Of a DNA stretch of 64,000 nt, positions 23,812-33,241 are shown in pieces (position 1 is the first letter of the stretch; each line of letters opens with the position of its first letter). The notes under the pieces were generated by a model, which saw only the letters and a program-made list of their open reading frames with translations, was not told the origin of the DNA and made no database searches. Origin of the DNA: Algoriphagus litoralis (GTDB lineage: Bacteria > Bacteroidota > Bacteroidia > Cytophagales > Cyclobacteriaceae); NCBI RefSeq assembly GCF_003259255.1, contig NZ_QGOL01000008.1, forward strand, positions 310,001 to 374,000, in the 5' to 3' direction. The translations under genes and the position numbers were made by a program.

Positions 23812-26718
23812 TTACTTTTTGCGCTTGATCTCTTTCATTTCATAGCCTTCAATTGTATCATCGATTTCGATGTTGTTGAAGTTTTTGATAGAGATACCAC
23901 ATTCGTAACCTGCTTTCACTTCAGCTACATCATCTTTGAATCGCTTCAGTTGATCGATCTCACCTTCGTGGATTACAATACCGCCTCTGATGACGCGGAT
24001 CTTGTTCTTTCTGGTGATAAAACCGTCAGTCACATACGAACCTGCGACAGTTCCGACTTTCGTAATTTTGAAGACTTCCCGGACGATGATATTACCGGTG
24101 ATGACTTCTTCGAATTCCGGCTCAAGCATTCCTTCGATTGCATCCTTGATCTGATTGATCGCATCGTAGATGATGGAGTAGTGTCGGATTTCGATTTCTT
24201 CCTGCTCGGCAAGTTTCTTAGCATTGGAAGAAGGTCTTACCTGGAATCCGATGATGATTGCATCAGAAGCTGAGGCGAGCAATACGTCTGATTCGGATAT
24301 TTGACCCACACCCTTGTGGATGATGGATACTTTCACTTCATCCTTAGACAGTTTCAGCAAGGAATCAGATAGTGCTTCCACCGATCCATCCACGTCACCT
24401 TTGATGATGATGTTGAGCTCCTTGAAGCTACCGATTGCCAATCGACGACCGATTTCATCAAGTGTGATATGCTTCTTGGTTCGTAAGCTTTGCTCCCGTT
24501 GAATCTGCTCTCTGGAGTTGGCGATTTCTCTGGCTTCACGCTCAGTGTCGTACACTTTGATTGTATCACCTGCTTGAGGTGCACCACTAAGGCCTAATAC
24601 CTGAACTGGAGTAGAAGGTCCAGCCTCTTTAAGCTTTTTGCCTTTATGGTCAAACATCGCTTTCACACGGCCATAGTGTTGGCCGGCAAGCATGATATCT
24701 CCGATTCTCAATGTACCTGCCTGTACCATGATGGTAGCGACATAGCCACGTCCTTTATCCAAGGAAGCTTCTACCACCGTACCTACAGCGTTTTTATTTG
24801 GGTTGGCTTTAAGCTCAAGGATTTCCGCCTCAAGCAGGACTTTTTCCAACAGCTCATCAATCCCGAAGCCCGTTTTGGCAGAGATGTCCTGAGATTGGTA
24901 TTTTCCTCCCCATTCTTCTACTAGCAAGTTTAGATTGGCAAGTTCTTCTTTGATTTTTGCAGGATTTGCATTAGGCTTATCCACTTTATTGATGGCAAAA
25001 ATCATAGGAACGCCTCCCATTTGGGCGTGATTGATTGCTTCTTTGGTCTGCGGCATGATGCTGTCATCCGCTGCAATCACAATGATGGCCAAGTCAGTGA
25101 TTTTGGCACCTCGGGCACGCATCGCCGTGAAGGCCTCGTGACCCGGAGTATCAAGGAATGCAATTTTATGACCTGTCTGAGTCATTACATCATACGCTCC
25201 GATATGTTGGGTAATCCCACCGGCCTCTTCTGAAGTGACTTTGGCCATTCGGATATAATCCAAGAGGGAGGTTTTACCGTGATCGACGTGACCCATAATA
25301 GTGACAATCGGTGCACGTTCTATCAAATCTTCTGCCTCGTCCGGAGTTTCTTCCACCATTTCGTCTTCGATAGACTTGGTGAATTCTACATCATAGCCAA
25401 ACTCATCCGCGATAATCGTAATCGCTTCTGCATCCAGTCGTTGATTGATCGAAACAAACATCCCCAATGACATACAGGTGGAAATGATCTGATTGACAGA
25501 CACATCCAATAGCGAAGCCAAATCGTTTGCTGAGATAAACTCGGTTACTTTGAGGATTTTTGCTTCTTCTCCTTCTACTTCGACTTCTCGGTCTCTATCG
25601 GCCCGCTTGTCTCTTCTGGATTTTGATTTACCGGAACCAGGTTTTGTACCCTGAAGTCTGGCAAGCGTCTGCTTGATCTGATCCTGAATTTCCTTAGGAG
25701 TAGGTTCTGCTTTTTGAACCCGTTGTTGAGGAGATCCACCGCGTTGGGCGTTGCCACCGCCAGGTCTTTGGTTAGCAGGTCTTGGCGCTCCACGCTGGTC
25801 TTGAGCAGGTCTAGGCCCACCGGCCTGACCTCCTCCTTGTCCAGGAGCTCCTGGTTTATCGATTCGTTTCCTAGGTCGTTTCTTATCCCGGTTTCTTTCA
25901 TCCGAAGATGCCACAGGTCCACCTTTTTTCTTAGGTCGGTCTACTGGCAATTCGATTTTGCCAAGTACTGTCAATCCCTTGAGCGAATCGGCTTTTGCGG
26001 AGATCAATTGTTCCGGTGCTTCTTCTTCCTTAGGCTGAACAACAGGAGCTTTGGGTGCTTCTACAGGAGGTGCAGGAGCGACAGGCTTTGGTGCTTGCTG
26101 TACAGGTTTTGGTCCTTGCGGATTAGGTCTGTTTTGCTGCTGATTGCCTTTAGGGTGTTGTCCCGGACGCTGGTCTGGCCGATTCTGCGGCTGGTTTTGC
26201 TGCTGATACGGATTAGGTTTGCGCTGCTCCTGGGGTCTTTCACCTCGGGGTGCAGGTGCTGGCTGAGGTGTAGACGCTGGTTTTTTGTCCAGGTCAATTT
26301 TTCCCAAAATTTTAATTCCTTCCAGCTTGGGAGCTTCAGGAGCTACTTTTTCAGGCTCAGGCTGTGGAGCTGGAGCTGCTGCAACAGGAGGAACAGGGGT
26401 ACTTTCGGCAGGTTTTGGTTCTTCCTTATGAACCGGTGCAGGGCTTGGCTCGGGGGCTTTTTCCTGCTTTGGTGTTTCAGGTTCGAGCGAAATAGGCTCG
26501 TGACGCTTTCCTATTGATAAGTGGGAAGCTTCCTCTTTATCAAGGGCAGAGGATTTGAACTCCTTCTCCAACATAGCCACTTGTTCCATGGATATTTTGG
26601 AATTGGGATTGTTCTCCACCTCAAAGCCCTTTTTAGCCATTGACTCCACGATGGTTGCCGTACCCACGTTGAGTTTTCTAGCTATTTGGCCTAAACGCAT
26701 CATTTTCTCTTCTGACAT
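23812..26718 (-). CDS. infB: Translation initiation factor IF-2
   Basis: 968 residues from ATG 26718 ([18 protein letters not shown]). The N-terminal IF2_N segment is followed by about 300 residues of Pro/Ala/Gln/Arg-rich linker ([55 protein letters not shown]), a second IF2_N region ([17 protein letters not shown]), and then the G domain with G1 GHVDHGKT at about residue 475, DTPGHEAF, and NKVDKP. C1/C2 domains follow, ending [12 protein letters not shown]. The factor brings fMet-tRNA to the ribosome. It is the last gene of rimP-nusA-infB; the nusA-infB spacer is 60 bp. Confidence 0.98.
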   Translation of the reverse strand: MSEEKMMRLGQIARKLNVGTATIVESMAKKGFEVENNPNSKISMEQVAMLEKEFKSSALDKEEASHLSIGKRHEPISLEPETPKQEKAPEPSPAPVHKEEPKPAESTPVPPVAAAPAPQPEPEKVAPEAPKLEGIKILGKIDLDKKPASTPQPAPAPRGERPQEQRKPNPYQQQNQPQNRPDQRPGQHPKGNQQQNRPNPQGPKPVQQAPKPVAPAPPVEAPKAPVVQPKEEEAPEQLISAKADSLKGLTVLGKIELPVDRPKKKGGPVASSDERNRDKKRPRKRIDKPGAPGQGGGQAGGPRPAQDQRGAPRPANQRPGGGNAQRGGSPQQRVQKAEPTPKEIQDQIKQTLARLQGTKPGSGKSKSRRDKRADRDREVEVEGEEAKILKVTEFISANDLASLLDVSVNQIISTCMSLGMFVSINQRLDAEAITIIADEFGYDVEFTKSIEDEMVEETPDEAEDLIERAPIVTIMGHVDHGKTSLLDYIRMAKVTSEEAGGITQHIGAYDVMTQTGHKIAFLDTPGHEAFTAMRARGAKITDLAIIVIAADDSIMPQTKEAINHAQMGGVPMIFAINKVDKPNANPAKIKEELANLNLLVEEWGGKYQSQDISAKTGFGIDELLEKVLLEAEILELKANPNKNAVGTVVEASLDKGRGYVATIMVQAGTLRIGDIMLAGQHYGRVKAMFDHKGKKLKEAGPSTPVQVLGLSGAPQAGDTIKVYDTEREAREIANSREQIQREQSLRTKKHITLDEIGRRLAIGSFKELNIIIKGDVDGSVEALSDSLLKLSKDEVKVSIIHKGVGQISESDVLLASASDAIIIGFQVRPSSNAKKLAEQEEIEIRHYSIIYDAINQIKDAIEGMLEPEFEEVITGNIIVREVFKITKVGTVAGSYVTDGFITRKNKIRVIRGGIVIHEGEIDQLKRFKDDVAEVKAGYECGISIKNFNNIEIDDTIEGYEMKEIKRKK

Positions 26719-26778
26719 AAGCAAAAACCGCTTTTCGAAATTCTATATAATATTAGGTAATCTGGGGAAATCCCCGTG

Positions 26779-28023
26779 TTATTGTTCAAATTCTTGTCTG
26801 AGGATTCTGAAAATCTCATCGATTGTCTCTTCCTCCAATTCTGTCCGTCTGGTCAAATCCTCTTTGGTCAAAGCCAAAACGCTCTTTGCTGTATCCAGTC
26901 CGGTCTTTTTCAACTCATCTATAATCCAACCGTCGATCTCATCAACGAATTCGCTCAAATCCACGTCTTCGTCGTCGTATTCGTTGAGTTCACGGAATAC
27001 ATCGATCTCATATCCTACCAATCGGCTTGCCAATTTGATATTGAAACCGCCTTTTCCTATGGCAAGGGATACTTGATCTGGTTTAAGAAACACTGAAATT
27101 CGCTTCCTGTCCTGATCCACTGTGATGGAGGATACCTTGGCAGGGCTGAGTGCTCGGGTGACGTAGAGATCAAGATTTTCAGTGTAATTGATTACATCAA
27201 TGTTCTCATTTTGCAATTCCCGCACAACTGCGTGAATTCGGGATCCTTTCATTCCTACACAAGCGCCTACAGGATCGATTCGGTCGTCGTAAGATTCCAC
27301 AGCGACTTTGGCTCTTTCTCCAGGCTCTCGGACGATTTTTACAATGGTGATCAAGCCATCGTATACTTCCGGAACTTCATTTTCAAACAATCGCTCCAAG
27401 AATACCGGAGAGGTTCTTGAAAGGATAATCTTTGGATTGCCATTGTTCATGTCTACCCGATGTACGATTGCTTTGACGGTATCTCCTTTTCTGAATCGGT
27501 CTTTCGGGATTTGTTCCCCTTTCGGTAGGATCAATTCATTGCCATCTCCATCGATCAACAAAATCTCACGTCCCAAGATTTGATATACCTCGGCAGATAC
27601 TATCTCACCGACTTGCTCTTCGTACTTGTTGTACAGAATATCTTTCTCTAAGTCTTTGATTCGCTGGATCAATGTCTGACGGGCCATTTGGACTGCTCTC
27701 CTGCCAAACTCTTCCAATTCGATCTTTTCGTACACTTCTTCTCCGATTTCAAAATCAGGCTCGATCTTCCGGGCTTCAGTGAAACTAATCTTGTCAAAAT
27801 CCCAAATATCTTCGGAGTTGTCGTCTACGATTTCCCGAATACGGAAAATCTCAAGATCTCCTTTGTCAGCATTGATCGTGACGTCAAAGTTTTCGTCAGT
27901 TTCAAACTTTTTACGGATCATGGCTCTGAACACATCTTCCAGAATACGGATCATGGTAGGTCGATCCACATTTTTAGATCTCGCAAACTCTGCGAAAGAT
28001 TCTATTAAGATTTTGGCATCCAT
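26779..28023 (-). CDS. nusA: Transcription termination/antitermination protein NusA
   Basis: A 414-residue protein starting MDAKILIESFAEFARSKN. N-terminal RNA polymerase-binding domain with FDVTINADKGDLEIFR; S1 domain (residues about 135-200: IVSAEVYQILGREILLIDGDGNE); two KH domains including VGACVGMKGSRIHAVVRELQNENIDVINY and ISVFLKPDQVSLAIGKGGFNIKLASRL. A short acidic tail (NEYDDEDVDLSEFVDEIDGWI) leads to a single helix-hairpin unit rather than the two AR repeats of E. coli, so it is shorter. It is five bases from the rimP stop and 60 bp from infB. Confidence 0.97.
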   Translation of the reverse strand: MDAKILIESFAEFARSKNVDRPTMIRILEDVFRAMIRKKFETDENFDVTINADKGDLEIFRIREIVDDNSEDIWDFDKISFTEARKIEPDFEIGEEVYEKIELEEFGRRAVQMARQTLIQRIKDLEKDILYNKYEEQVGEIVSAEVYQILGREILLIDGDGNELILPKGEQIPKDRFRKGDTVKAIVHRVDMNNGNPKIILSRTSPVFLERLFENEVPEVYDGLITIVKIVREPGERAKVAVESYDDRIDPVGACVGMKGSRIHAVVRELQNENIDVINYTENLDLYVTRALSPAKVSSITVDQDRKRISVFLKPDQVSLAIGKGGFNIKLASRLVGYEIDVFRELNEYDDEDVDLSEFVDEIDGWIIDELKKTGLDTAKSVLALTKEDLTRRTELEEETIDEIFRILRQEFEQ

Positions 28024-28028
28024 TTGAG

Positions 28029-28502
28029 TTATTTAAATGATACTTGTACGATAGATTTCTTAATTTCCGCAAAAGGAACAAGCACCTCTTCTTCGGTTGC
28101 TTTTTTACCTTTTTCCTTTTTCTTTACCAACAGCTTTGCTTTCTCCTCATCGAGTTCAAGTAGTTTTCCAATCAAATCTGTTCCAGACGTGAGCGTCAAT
28201 TTGAGCTCCCGGCCGATGTTTTTTTGATACTGTCTCAGACTACTGAGTGGAAAATCCACCCCGGGAGAAGAAACTTCCAGCACATAGGCTTCTTCGATCA
28301 TTTCATTTTCTTCCAATTCTCCAGAAACTTTCCGGCTTAGCCTGGCACAGGCATCGATCGTGACCCCTTGATCTGCATCAAGAAGGATCAAAACCTTGGT
28401 TTTTCCTGCTATTTCCTCCAGTTTGATGTCCACCACAAAGTGCGATTCATCCGGAAGATGCTTCGCTACAAGCTCTGTGATCACTTTTCTAAGTTCGGCC
28501 AT
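28029..28502 (-). CDS. rimP: Ribosome maturation factor RimP
   Basis: 157 residues from ATG 28502 (MAELRKVITELVAKHLPDESHFVVDIKLEEIAGK). The open frame continues to 28592 but crosses a hairpin and promoter, so that start is rejected. Conserved RimP features are VLILLDADQGVTIDACARLSRKVSGELEE and YVLEVSSPGVDFPLSSLRQYQKNIGREL, followed by the C-terminal SH3-like domain that ends SFK. RimP assists 30S subunit maturation. It is the first gene of a three-gene operon with nusA and infB. Confidence 0.96.
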   Translation of the reverse strand: MAELRKVITELVAKHLPDESHFVVDIKLEEIAGKTKVLILLDADQGVTIDACARLSRKVSGELEENEMIEEAYVLEVSSPGVDFPLSSLRQYQKNIGRELKLTLTSGTDLIGKLLELDEEKAKLLVKKKEKGKKATEEEVLVPFAEIKKSIVQVSFK

Positions 28503-28519
28503 GTGATTGAATAATGAAA

Positions 28520-28540
28520 GAGGGGACTTGTTGTCCCCTC
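28520..28540 (-). promoter_or_regulatory. Leader hairpin in the rimP-nusA-infB transcript
   Basis: A perfect 8-bp stem GAGGGGAC / GTCCCCTC with a five-base loop, 17 bases before the rimP ATG and about 15 bases after the predicted transcription start. TTTCATT follows it in the transcript. It could act as an attenuator, RNA-binding site or processing site for this operon, which is autoregulated in other bacteria. Confidence 0.6.
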
Positions 28541-28561
28541 CAGAAACTTTCGAATACGGTG

Positions 28562-28593
28562 CAAAAGTAATATAAAGAATTTCGAATTGCAAA
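28562..28593 (-). promoter_or_regulatory. Putative promoter of rimP-nusA-infB
   Basis: On the minus strand TTTG-N20-TACTTTTG, close to the Bacteroidota TTTG-N19-TAnnTTTG consensus. The -7 box is CAAAAGTA on the plus strand at 28562-28569 and the -33 box CAAA at 28590-28593. The predicted start is near 28555, giving a leader of about 53 bases that contains the hairpin. Confidence 0.65.
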
Positions 28594-28734
28594 GCAGGAG
28601 CCTCTAATCCAGATTACAAAGAATATTTTCTAGGAGGAAAACTTAAAAAACTACAGAACCTGATATGAAATAATTCATTTAAGCTAACCAAACAAAAAAA
28701 TGGGCTTTATCTGAGTTTTGTCGATTTAAGATAA

Positions 28735-28742
28735 TAATTTTG
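28735..28742 (+). promoter_or_regulatory. Putative -7 promoter element of mreB
   Basis: TAATTTTG matches TAnnTTTG; a TTTG at 28717-28720 lies only 14 bases upstream, so the -33 spacing is off. It gives a leader of about 75 bases to the mreB ATG at 28823. Confidence 0.4.
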
Positions 28743-28822
28743 CCGACCCACGTTTAAAATCGGTGCCTAGGCACTACCTTAAACTCCAAACTCCAACTCG
28801 AAGCCAATCAATCAGTATTAAA

Positions 28823-29851
28823 ATGGGATTATTTGATTTTTTCTCTAGTGATATAGCCATTGATTTGGGTACTGCAAATACCCTGATCATTCATAAGGAT
28901 AAAATTGTCGTCGATGAGCCCTCTATCATCGCCATCGACAAGACCAATAACCGTGTGCTAGCCGTCGGCCGTGAGGCGATGAACATGCATGAAAAAACAC
29001 ATGAGAACATCAAAACCATCCGTCCACTGAAAGACGGAGTGATTGCAGACTTCTATGCAGCTGAGCAGATGATCCGAGGGTTGATCAAAATGATCCCCGG
29101 TCAGAAAAAAGGCTTGTTTCCCCAATCCCACCGCATGGTAATCTGTATTCCATCGGGTATTACCGAGGTGGAGAAGCGAGCCGTCCGTGACTCCGCTGAG
29201 CATGCCGGTGCCAAGGAAGTTTACATGATCTATGAACCGATAGCCGCAGCGATAGGTATCGGTATCGACATCGAGAAACCAATGGGATCTATGATTGTCG
29301 ATATCGGAGGAGGTACGACTGAGATTGCATTGATAGCTCTATCCGGTATCGTGGCCGATCAGTCTATCCGCGTGGCAGGGGATACCTTTACCAAGGACAT
29401 TTTGGACTACATGCGCCGACAGCACAACTTGCTGATCGGAGAGCGGTCTGCAGAAAAAGTAAAAATAGCTATCGGATCAGCTCTGACTGAGCTAGACGAC
29501 GCGCCAGACGATTACGAAATCAGAGGAAGAGACCTGATGACTGGTATTCCAAAGGTGATTAAAGTGTCCTATTCTGAGATTGCATTTGCTTTGGATAAAT
29601 CAGTTTCGAAAATTGAAGAAGCAGTACTTAAGGCCTTGGAGATTGCTCCACCGGAACTGTCTGCCGATATCTATGACAATGGAATCCACCTCACAGGTGG
29701 TGGTGCGCTATTGAAAGGGCTTGACAAGAGACTTCACCAAAAAACCAAACTTCCGATTCATATCGCCGAAGATCCGCTGAGAGCAGTGGTAAGAGGTACA
29801 GGCACTGCCCTGAAAAACATTCAAAACTTCCGAACCGTCCTGATGACTTAA
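28823..29851 (+). CDS. mreB: Rod shape-determining protein MreB
   Basis: 342 residues from ATG 28823 (MGLFDFFSSDIAIDLGTANTLI); the ORF is open to 28763 but conserved residues begin here. Actin-fold motifs: DLGTANT (phosphate 1), VIADFYAAEQMIRG, MIYEPIAAAIGIGIDIEKPMGSMIVDIGGGTTEIA (phosphate 2) and LTGGGALLKGLDKRL. MreB filaments under the inner membrane guide the wall-elongation machinery. mreC starts 7 bp after the stop, mreD overlaps mreC, and mrdA and rodA follow, so the whole elongasome set is present in order. Confidence 0.98.
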   Translation: MGLFDFFSSDIAIDLGTANTLIIHKDKIVVDEPSIIAIDKTNNRVLAVGREAMNMHEKTHENIKTIRPLKDGVIADFYAAEQMIRGLIKMIPGQKKGLFPQSHRMVICIPSGITEVEKRAVRDSAEHAGAKEVYMIYEPIAAAIGIGIDIEKPMGSMIVDIGGGTTEIALIALSGIVADQSIRVAGDTFTKDILDYMRRQHNLLIGERSAEKVKIAIGSALTELDDAPDDYEIRGRDLMTGIPKVIKVSYSEIAFALDKSVSKIEEAVLKALEIAPPELSADIYDNGIHLTGGGALLKGLDKRLHQKTKLPIHIAEDPLRAVVRGTGTALKNIQNFRTVLMT

Positions 29852-29858
29852 ACGCTGA

Positions 29859-30698
29859 ATGCTACGCATCCTACAGTTCCTTTACCGAATAAGGGCATTT
29901 ATTTTATTCGTTTTTCTTGAAGTGATGGCAGTCTGGATGATTGTCTCCAACAATTCTCCACAGGGTGGGGCTTTTTTCAATAGTTCCAACGCGCTGGTGG
30001 GATCGGTGCTCAAGCAACAGGCAGATATAGTTCAGTTTTTCTCATTGGCTGAGGCAAATGAAGCACTCACTGCCGAAAATGCTGCGATTCTCCAGCAGTT
30101 GAGTTTCCTTCAGGCCAAGCCAGACAGCATCACCTTTCAGTTGGATTCGACATTTGCAAGCACCTACCAATTCAGAGGTGCACGGGTGATCGGTAGTTCG
30201 CTGAGATTTTCCCAAAACTACCTTACAATTAACAAAGGATCTAAAGACGGCATCAAACCCGGAATGGGAATATTCAATCCCGAGGGCGTGGTAGGAAGAG
30301 TAAAAGCAGTTTCTGAAAACTATGCCGTGGCATTCTCACTGTTAAATACCGGGCAACTGACCTCATCAAAAATCAAATCGACCAATGACTTTGCCACAGT
30401 GCAGTGGGATGGACAGAATAGTACCGAAGCAAAATTGCTTTTTGTCCCACGTCACGTCAAGGTTCAAGAAGGAGATACAGTCATCACCTCCGGATCCAAT
30501 TCAGTTTTTCCAGAGGGCATATTGATCGGTGTCATTTCGAAGATCTCTCCCGATGAAAAGGATCCAAACTATCTCGATCTCACTGTGAAGCTAAGTACTG
30601 ATTTCAATAAGGTCAATTATGTCTATCTCGTGGAAAACACACGCTTCAACGAACTGGACTCGCTCTATCGCCAATCTGAGATAAGCAATGAATATTAG
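29859..30698 (+). CDS. mreC: Rod shape-determining protein MreC
   Basis: A 279-residue protein with one N-terminal membrane helix (FILFVFLEVMAVWMIVS, about 13-30), a coiled coil (EANEALTAENAAILQQLSFLQ) and the two periplasmic beta-barrel subdomains recognised by RGARVIGSSLRFSQNYLTINKGSKDGIKPGMGIFNPEGVVGRVKAVSE and EGDTVITSGSNSVFPEGILIG. MreC bridges MreB/MreD to PBP2. Its last 11 bases overlap the mreD start. Confidence 0.95.
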   Translation: MLRILQFLYRIRAFILFVFLEVMAVWMIVSNNSPQGGAFFNSSNALVGSVLKQQADIVQFFSLAEANEALTAENAAILQQLSFLQAKPDSITFQLDSTFASTYQFRGARVIGSSLRFSQNYLTINKGSKDGIKPGMGIFNPEGVVGRVKAVSENYAVAFSLLNTGQLTSSKIKSTNDFATVQWDGQNSTEAKLLFVPRHVKVQEGDTVITSGSNSVFPEGILIGVISKISPDEKDPNYLDLTVKLSTDFNKVNYVYLVENTRFNELDSLYRQSEISNEY

Positions 30699-31209
30699 AA
30701 AATTGTTTTCTTACGTCCTGTTGATCCTATTTTTGGGAGTAGTTCAGATTTTGTTTTTGAAAAATCTGGCACTTTTTGGTATTGCCTTTGTGTTTATCTA
30801 CCTGTTGGGAATTTTGATTCTGCCCATCTCCATGAAAACCACACCCTTGCTTTTCATTGCATTTGGTCTGGGTTTTATGGTTGACATTTTCTACGAAACA
30901 ATTGGAATGCACACAGCTGCTGCTACTTTACTCGCCTTTGTCCGGTCGCTATGGCTTAGAGCCATCAGCCCTACAGGTGGCTATGTGGATGCAGAGGAAC
31001 CTTCGCTAAATGAAATGGGTTTGGTTTGGTTTATCACCTATTCCTTTCCCTTGATTTTCATTTATTGTCTGGTCTTTTTTTCAGCTGATCAATGGGGAAC
31101 AAGCGGCTTCTTGGGTGTACTAAACAAAAGCTTTTTTTCCTCGATTTTGACTTGCCTTTTGGCTATACTTGTACAGCTGCTATTCTTCAAGCGGAGGCGC
31201 GGAATCTAA
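30688..31209 (+). CDS. mreD: Rod shape-determining protein MreD
   Basis: A 173-residue inner-membrane protein with about five helices (LFSYVLLILFLGVVQILFL; ALFGIAFVFIYLLGILILPI; LLFIAFGLGFMVDIFYETIG; GLVWFITYSFPLIFIYCLVFF; FSSILTCLLAILVQLLFF). Sequence conservation in this family is low, but topology, size and position between mreC and mrdA are typical. It starts within mreC (11-base overlap), implying translational coupling. The 229 bp from its stop to mrdA contain no gene. Confidence 0.93.
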   Translation: MNIRKLFSYVLLILFLGVVQILFLKNLALFGIAFVFIYLLGILILPISMKTTPLLFIAFGLGFMVDIFYETIGMHTAAATLLAFVRSLWLRAISPTGGYVDAEEPSLNEMGLVWFITYSFPLIFIYCLVFFSADQWGTSGFLGVLNKSFFSSILTCLLAILVQLLFFKRRRGI

Positions 31210-31438
31210 TGAAATGCTCCCGAAAATTATCCGAATAGAATTGGATGATTAAAGAGAAAATTTTCCGGAGCTAAATTCAGGAAAATCCAGCTGAATACTA
31301 AAGAAAACAAATTAAGGAGACGAAACCGAGTATTTCGGGCTCATCTGATTCAGGAATAAACATCGTTCTATTCATGCTCCAAAAATTACCGAGTTGGAAA
31401 GGACAGGCTTCATGGCCAAGGAGGAACATTAAACAACA

Positions 31439-33241
31439 ATGAAAGACCAAAGACCGATCGTCATTCTCATCTTCATTTTCTTGGTGAGCATAGTTCTGCT
31501 CATTCGGCTTTTCATGATTCAGGTGGTGGACGATAGCTTTATGAAGCGGGCAGAGAGCAACGCCATTCAGCGGATCGTGGATCACCCGTATCGGGGATTA
31601 GTGTACGACCGCAATGGTAAACTTTTGGTTTTCAACAATCCGATTTTTGATGTGATGGTCGTCCCGAAAGAATTCAAAGTCGGTGATACGACCCGCTTTT
31701 GTGAGCTGTTCAAAATTTCCAAAGAGCAACTGATCGAATCTTACACCGCTGCGCGAAACTATTCCTCAGTGAAACCTTCTACCTTGATCAAGCAAATCTC
31801 CACCAAGGATTTTGCACGGATTCAGGACTTCCTAGTGGACTATCCCGGTCTCTTCATCATGACACGATCTGTGCGATCCTACCCCAACTCCACCGCAGGC
31901 CATGCGCTGGGATATATCGGTGAGATCAACGCAGGCCAATTGGAACGGGATACCTTAAAATATTATTCCCAGGGTGATTACGTAGGCCTTAGCGGAATGG
32001 AACGCTATTATGAAAATGAGCTACGGGGTAGAAAAGGCGTCAAATACAAAATGGTCAACGTACGGGGTATCGACAAGGGACCATTTAAGGACGGAGAGTA
32101 CGATACCGCCTCAATAGCAGGAAAAAACATAACCTCCACCATCGACATGGATTTGCAAATGTATGGTGAAATGCTGATGGCGGGAAAAACGGGCTCAGTA
32201 GTGGCTATTGAACCCGGAAGCGGAGAAATACTGGCAATGATCTCTGCCCCATTTTATGATCCGAACGTATTGACCGGTGCTGACTTTTCGAAAAACTACC
32301 GGGTATTAAATAATGACCCGAGCAAGCCGCTCTTTAACAGACCGATCATGGCAACATATCCTCCTGGATCGATCTTCAAGATCGTTCAGAGTCTGATCGC
32401 CCTGCAGGAAGGGATCCTGTTTCCGGAGACGACTTTTGCCTGCAATAAATCCCTGGTCGCCTGTCACAATCACCCGAATCCTGTCAATCTATTTGGAGCA
32501 ATTCGTAACTCTTGCAACCCGTATTACCATCAGGCATTCCGACAGATCATTAATCAGGAGGTATCAAGTAATACCTTTAAAGACACCGAAATCGGATTAA
32601 ATTCCTGGAGAGAAAAAGTATTGAAATTTGGACTTGGGGGTTCGCTTGGATTGGATATGATTGGTGAAAAAGGTGGTGATATTCCTTCAAGCAGGTATTA
32701 TGACCGAGTATATGGGGAAGGACGCTGGAAATATTCAACGATCTATTCCCTATCCATCGGACAGGGTGAAATGCTAGTCACACCGCTACAAATGGCAAAT
32801 CTCGCCGCTATTTTTGCAAATAAGGGGTATTACTATACGCCTCACCTGATCAAAGAAGTGGATGGAGATCCGACTTTGATTCCCGGCAAGTACCAGATCA
32901 AAAATGATGTGGGCATCGATGCCAAGCATTTTGATCTGATCCAGGATGCAATGGCGGAGGCTCTTTATGGTACAGCAAACCGTGCCGTGATGAAGGATCT
33001 GGTCATCGCTGGGAAAACTGGAACAGCCCAAAACCCACATGGCGAGGATCATTCGGTATTCATTGCTTTTGCTCCAAAAGACAATCCTAAAATTGCCATT
33101 GCAGTCTATGTAGAAAATGCGGGTTGGGGTGGAAGAGCTGCTGCGAGTACAGCTTCCTTGATGATTGAGAAATACCTCAGAGGAGACATCTCTCGTCCAG
33201 CCCTCCAGGATTATGTTTTAGCCGGAAACTTTATTTACTGA
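31439..33241 (+). CDS. mrdA: Penicillin-binding protein 2 (elongation transpeptidase)
   Basis: 600 residues: an N-terminal membrane helix (IVILIFIFLVSIVLLIRLFMI), the pedestal domain with RGLVYDRNGKLLVFNNP, and a transpeptidase domain with SxxK as Ser311-Ile-Phe-Lys314, the SCN triad in RNSCNPYYH, and KTGT in AGKTGTAQN. It crosslinks new peptidoglycan strands laid down by RodA, and its stop codon overlaps the rodA ATG by one base (TGATG). The 229-bp gap to mreD is larger than usual for this operon. Confidence 0.97.
   Translation: MKDQRPIVILIFIFLVSIVLLIRLFMIQVVDDSFMKRAESNAIQRIVDHPYRGLVYDRNGKLLVFNNPIFDVMVVPKEFKVGDTTRFCELFKISKEQLIESYTAARNYSSVKPSTLIKQISTKDFARIQDFLVDYPGLFIMTRSVRSYPNSTAGHALGYIGEINAGQLERDTLKYYSQGDYVGLSGMERYYENELRGRKGVKYKMVNVRGIDKGPFKDGEYDTASIAGKNITSTIDMDLQMYGEMLMAGKTGSVVAIEPGSGEILAMISAPFYDPNVLTGADFSKNYRVLNNDPSKPLFNRPIMATYPPGSIFKIVQSLIALQEGILFPETTFACNKSLVACHNHPNPVNLFGAIRNSCNPYYHQAFRQIINQEVSSNTFKDTEIGLNSWREKVLKFGLGGSLGLDMIGEKGGDIPSSRYYDRVYGEGRWKYSTIYSLSIGQGEMLVTPLQMANLAAIFANKGYYYTPHLIKEVDGDPTLIPGKYQIKNDVGIDAKHFDLIQDAMAEALYGTANRAVMKDLVIAGKTGTAQNPHGEDHSVFIAFAPKDNPKIAIAVYVENAGWGGRAAASTASLMIEKYLRGDISRPALQDYVLAGNFIY

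Noticed and set aside
25714..26517. Plus-strand frame of 267 codons opposite infB
   Set aside because: An Arg/Ser/Leu/Phe-rich shadow of the Pro/Gln-rich linker of IF-2.
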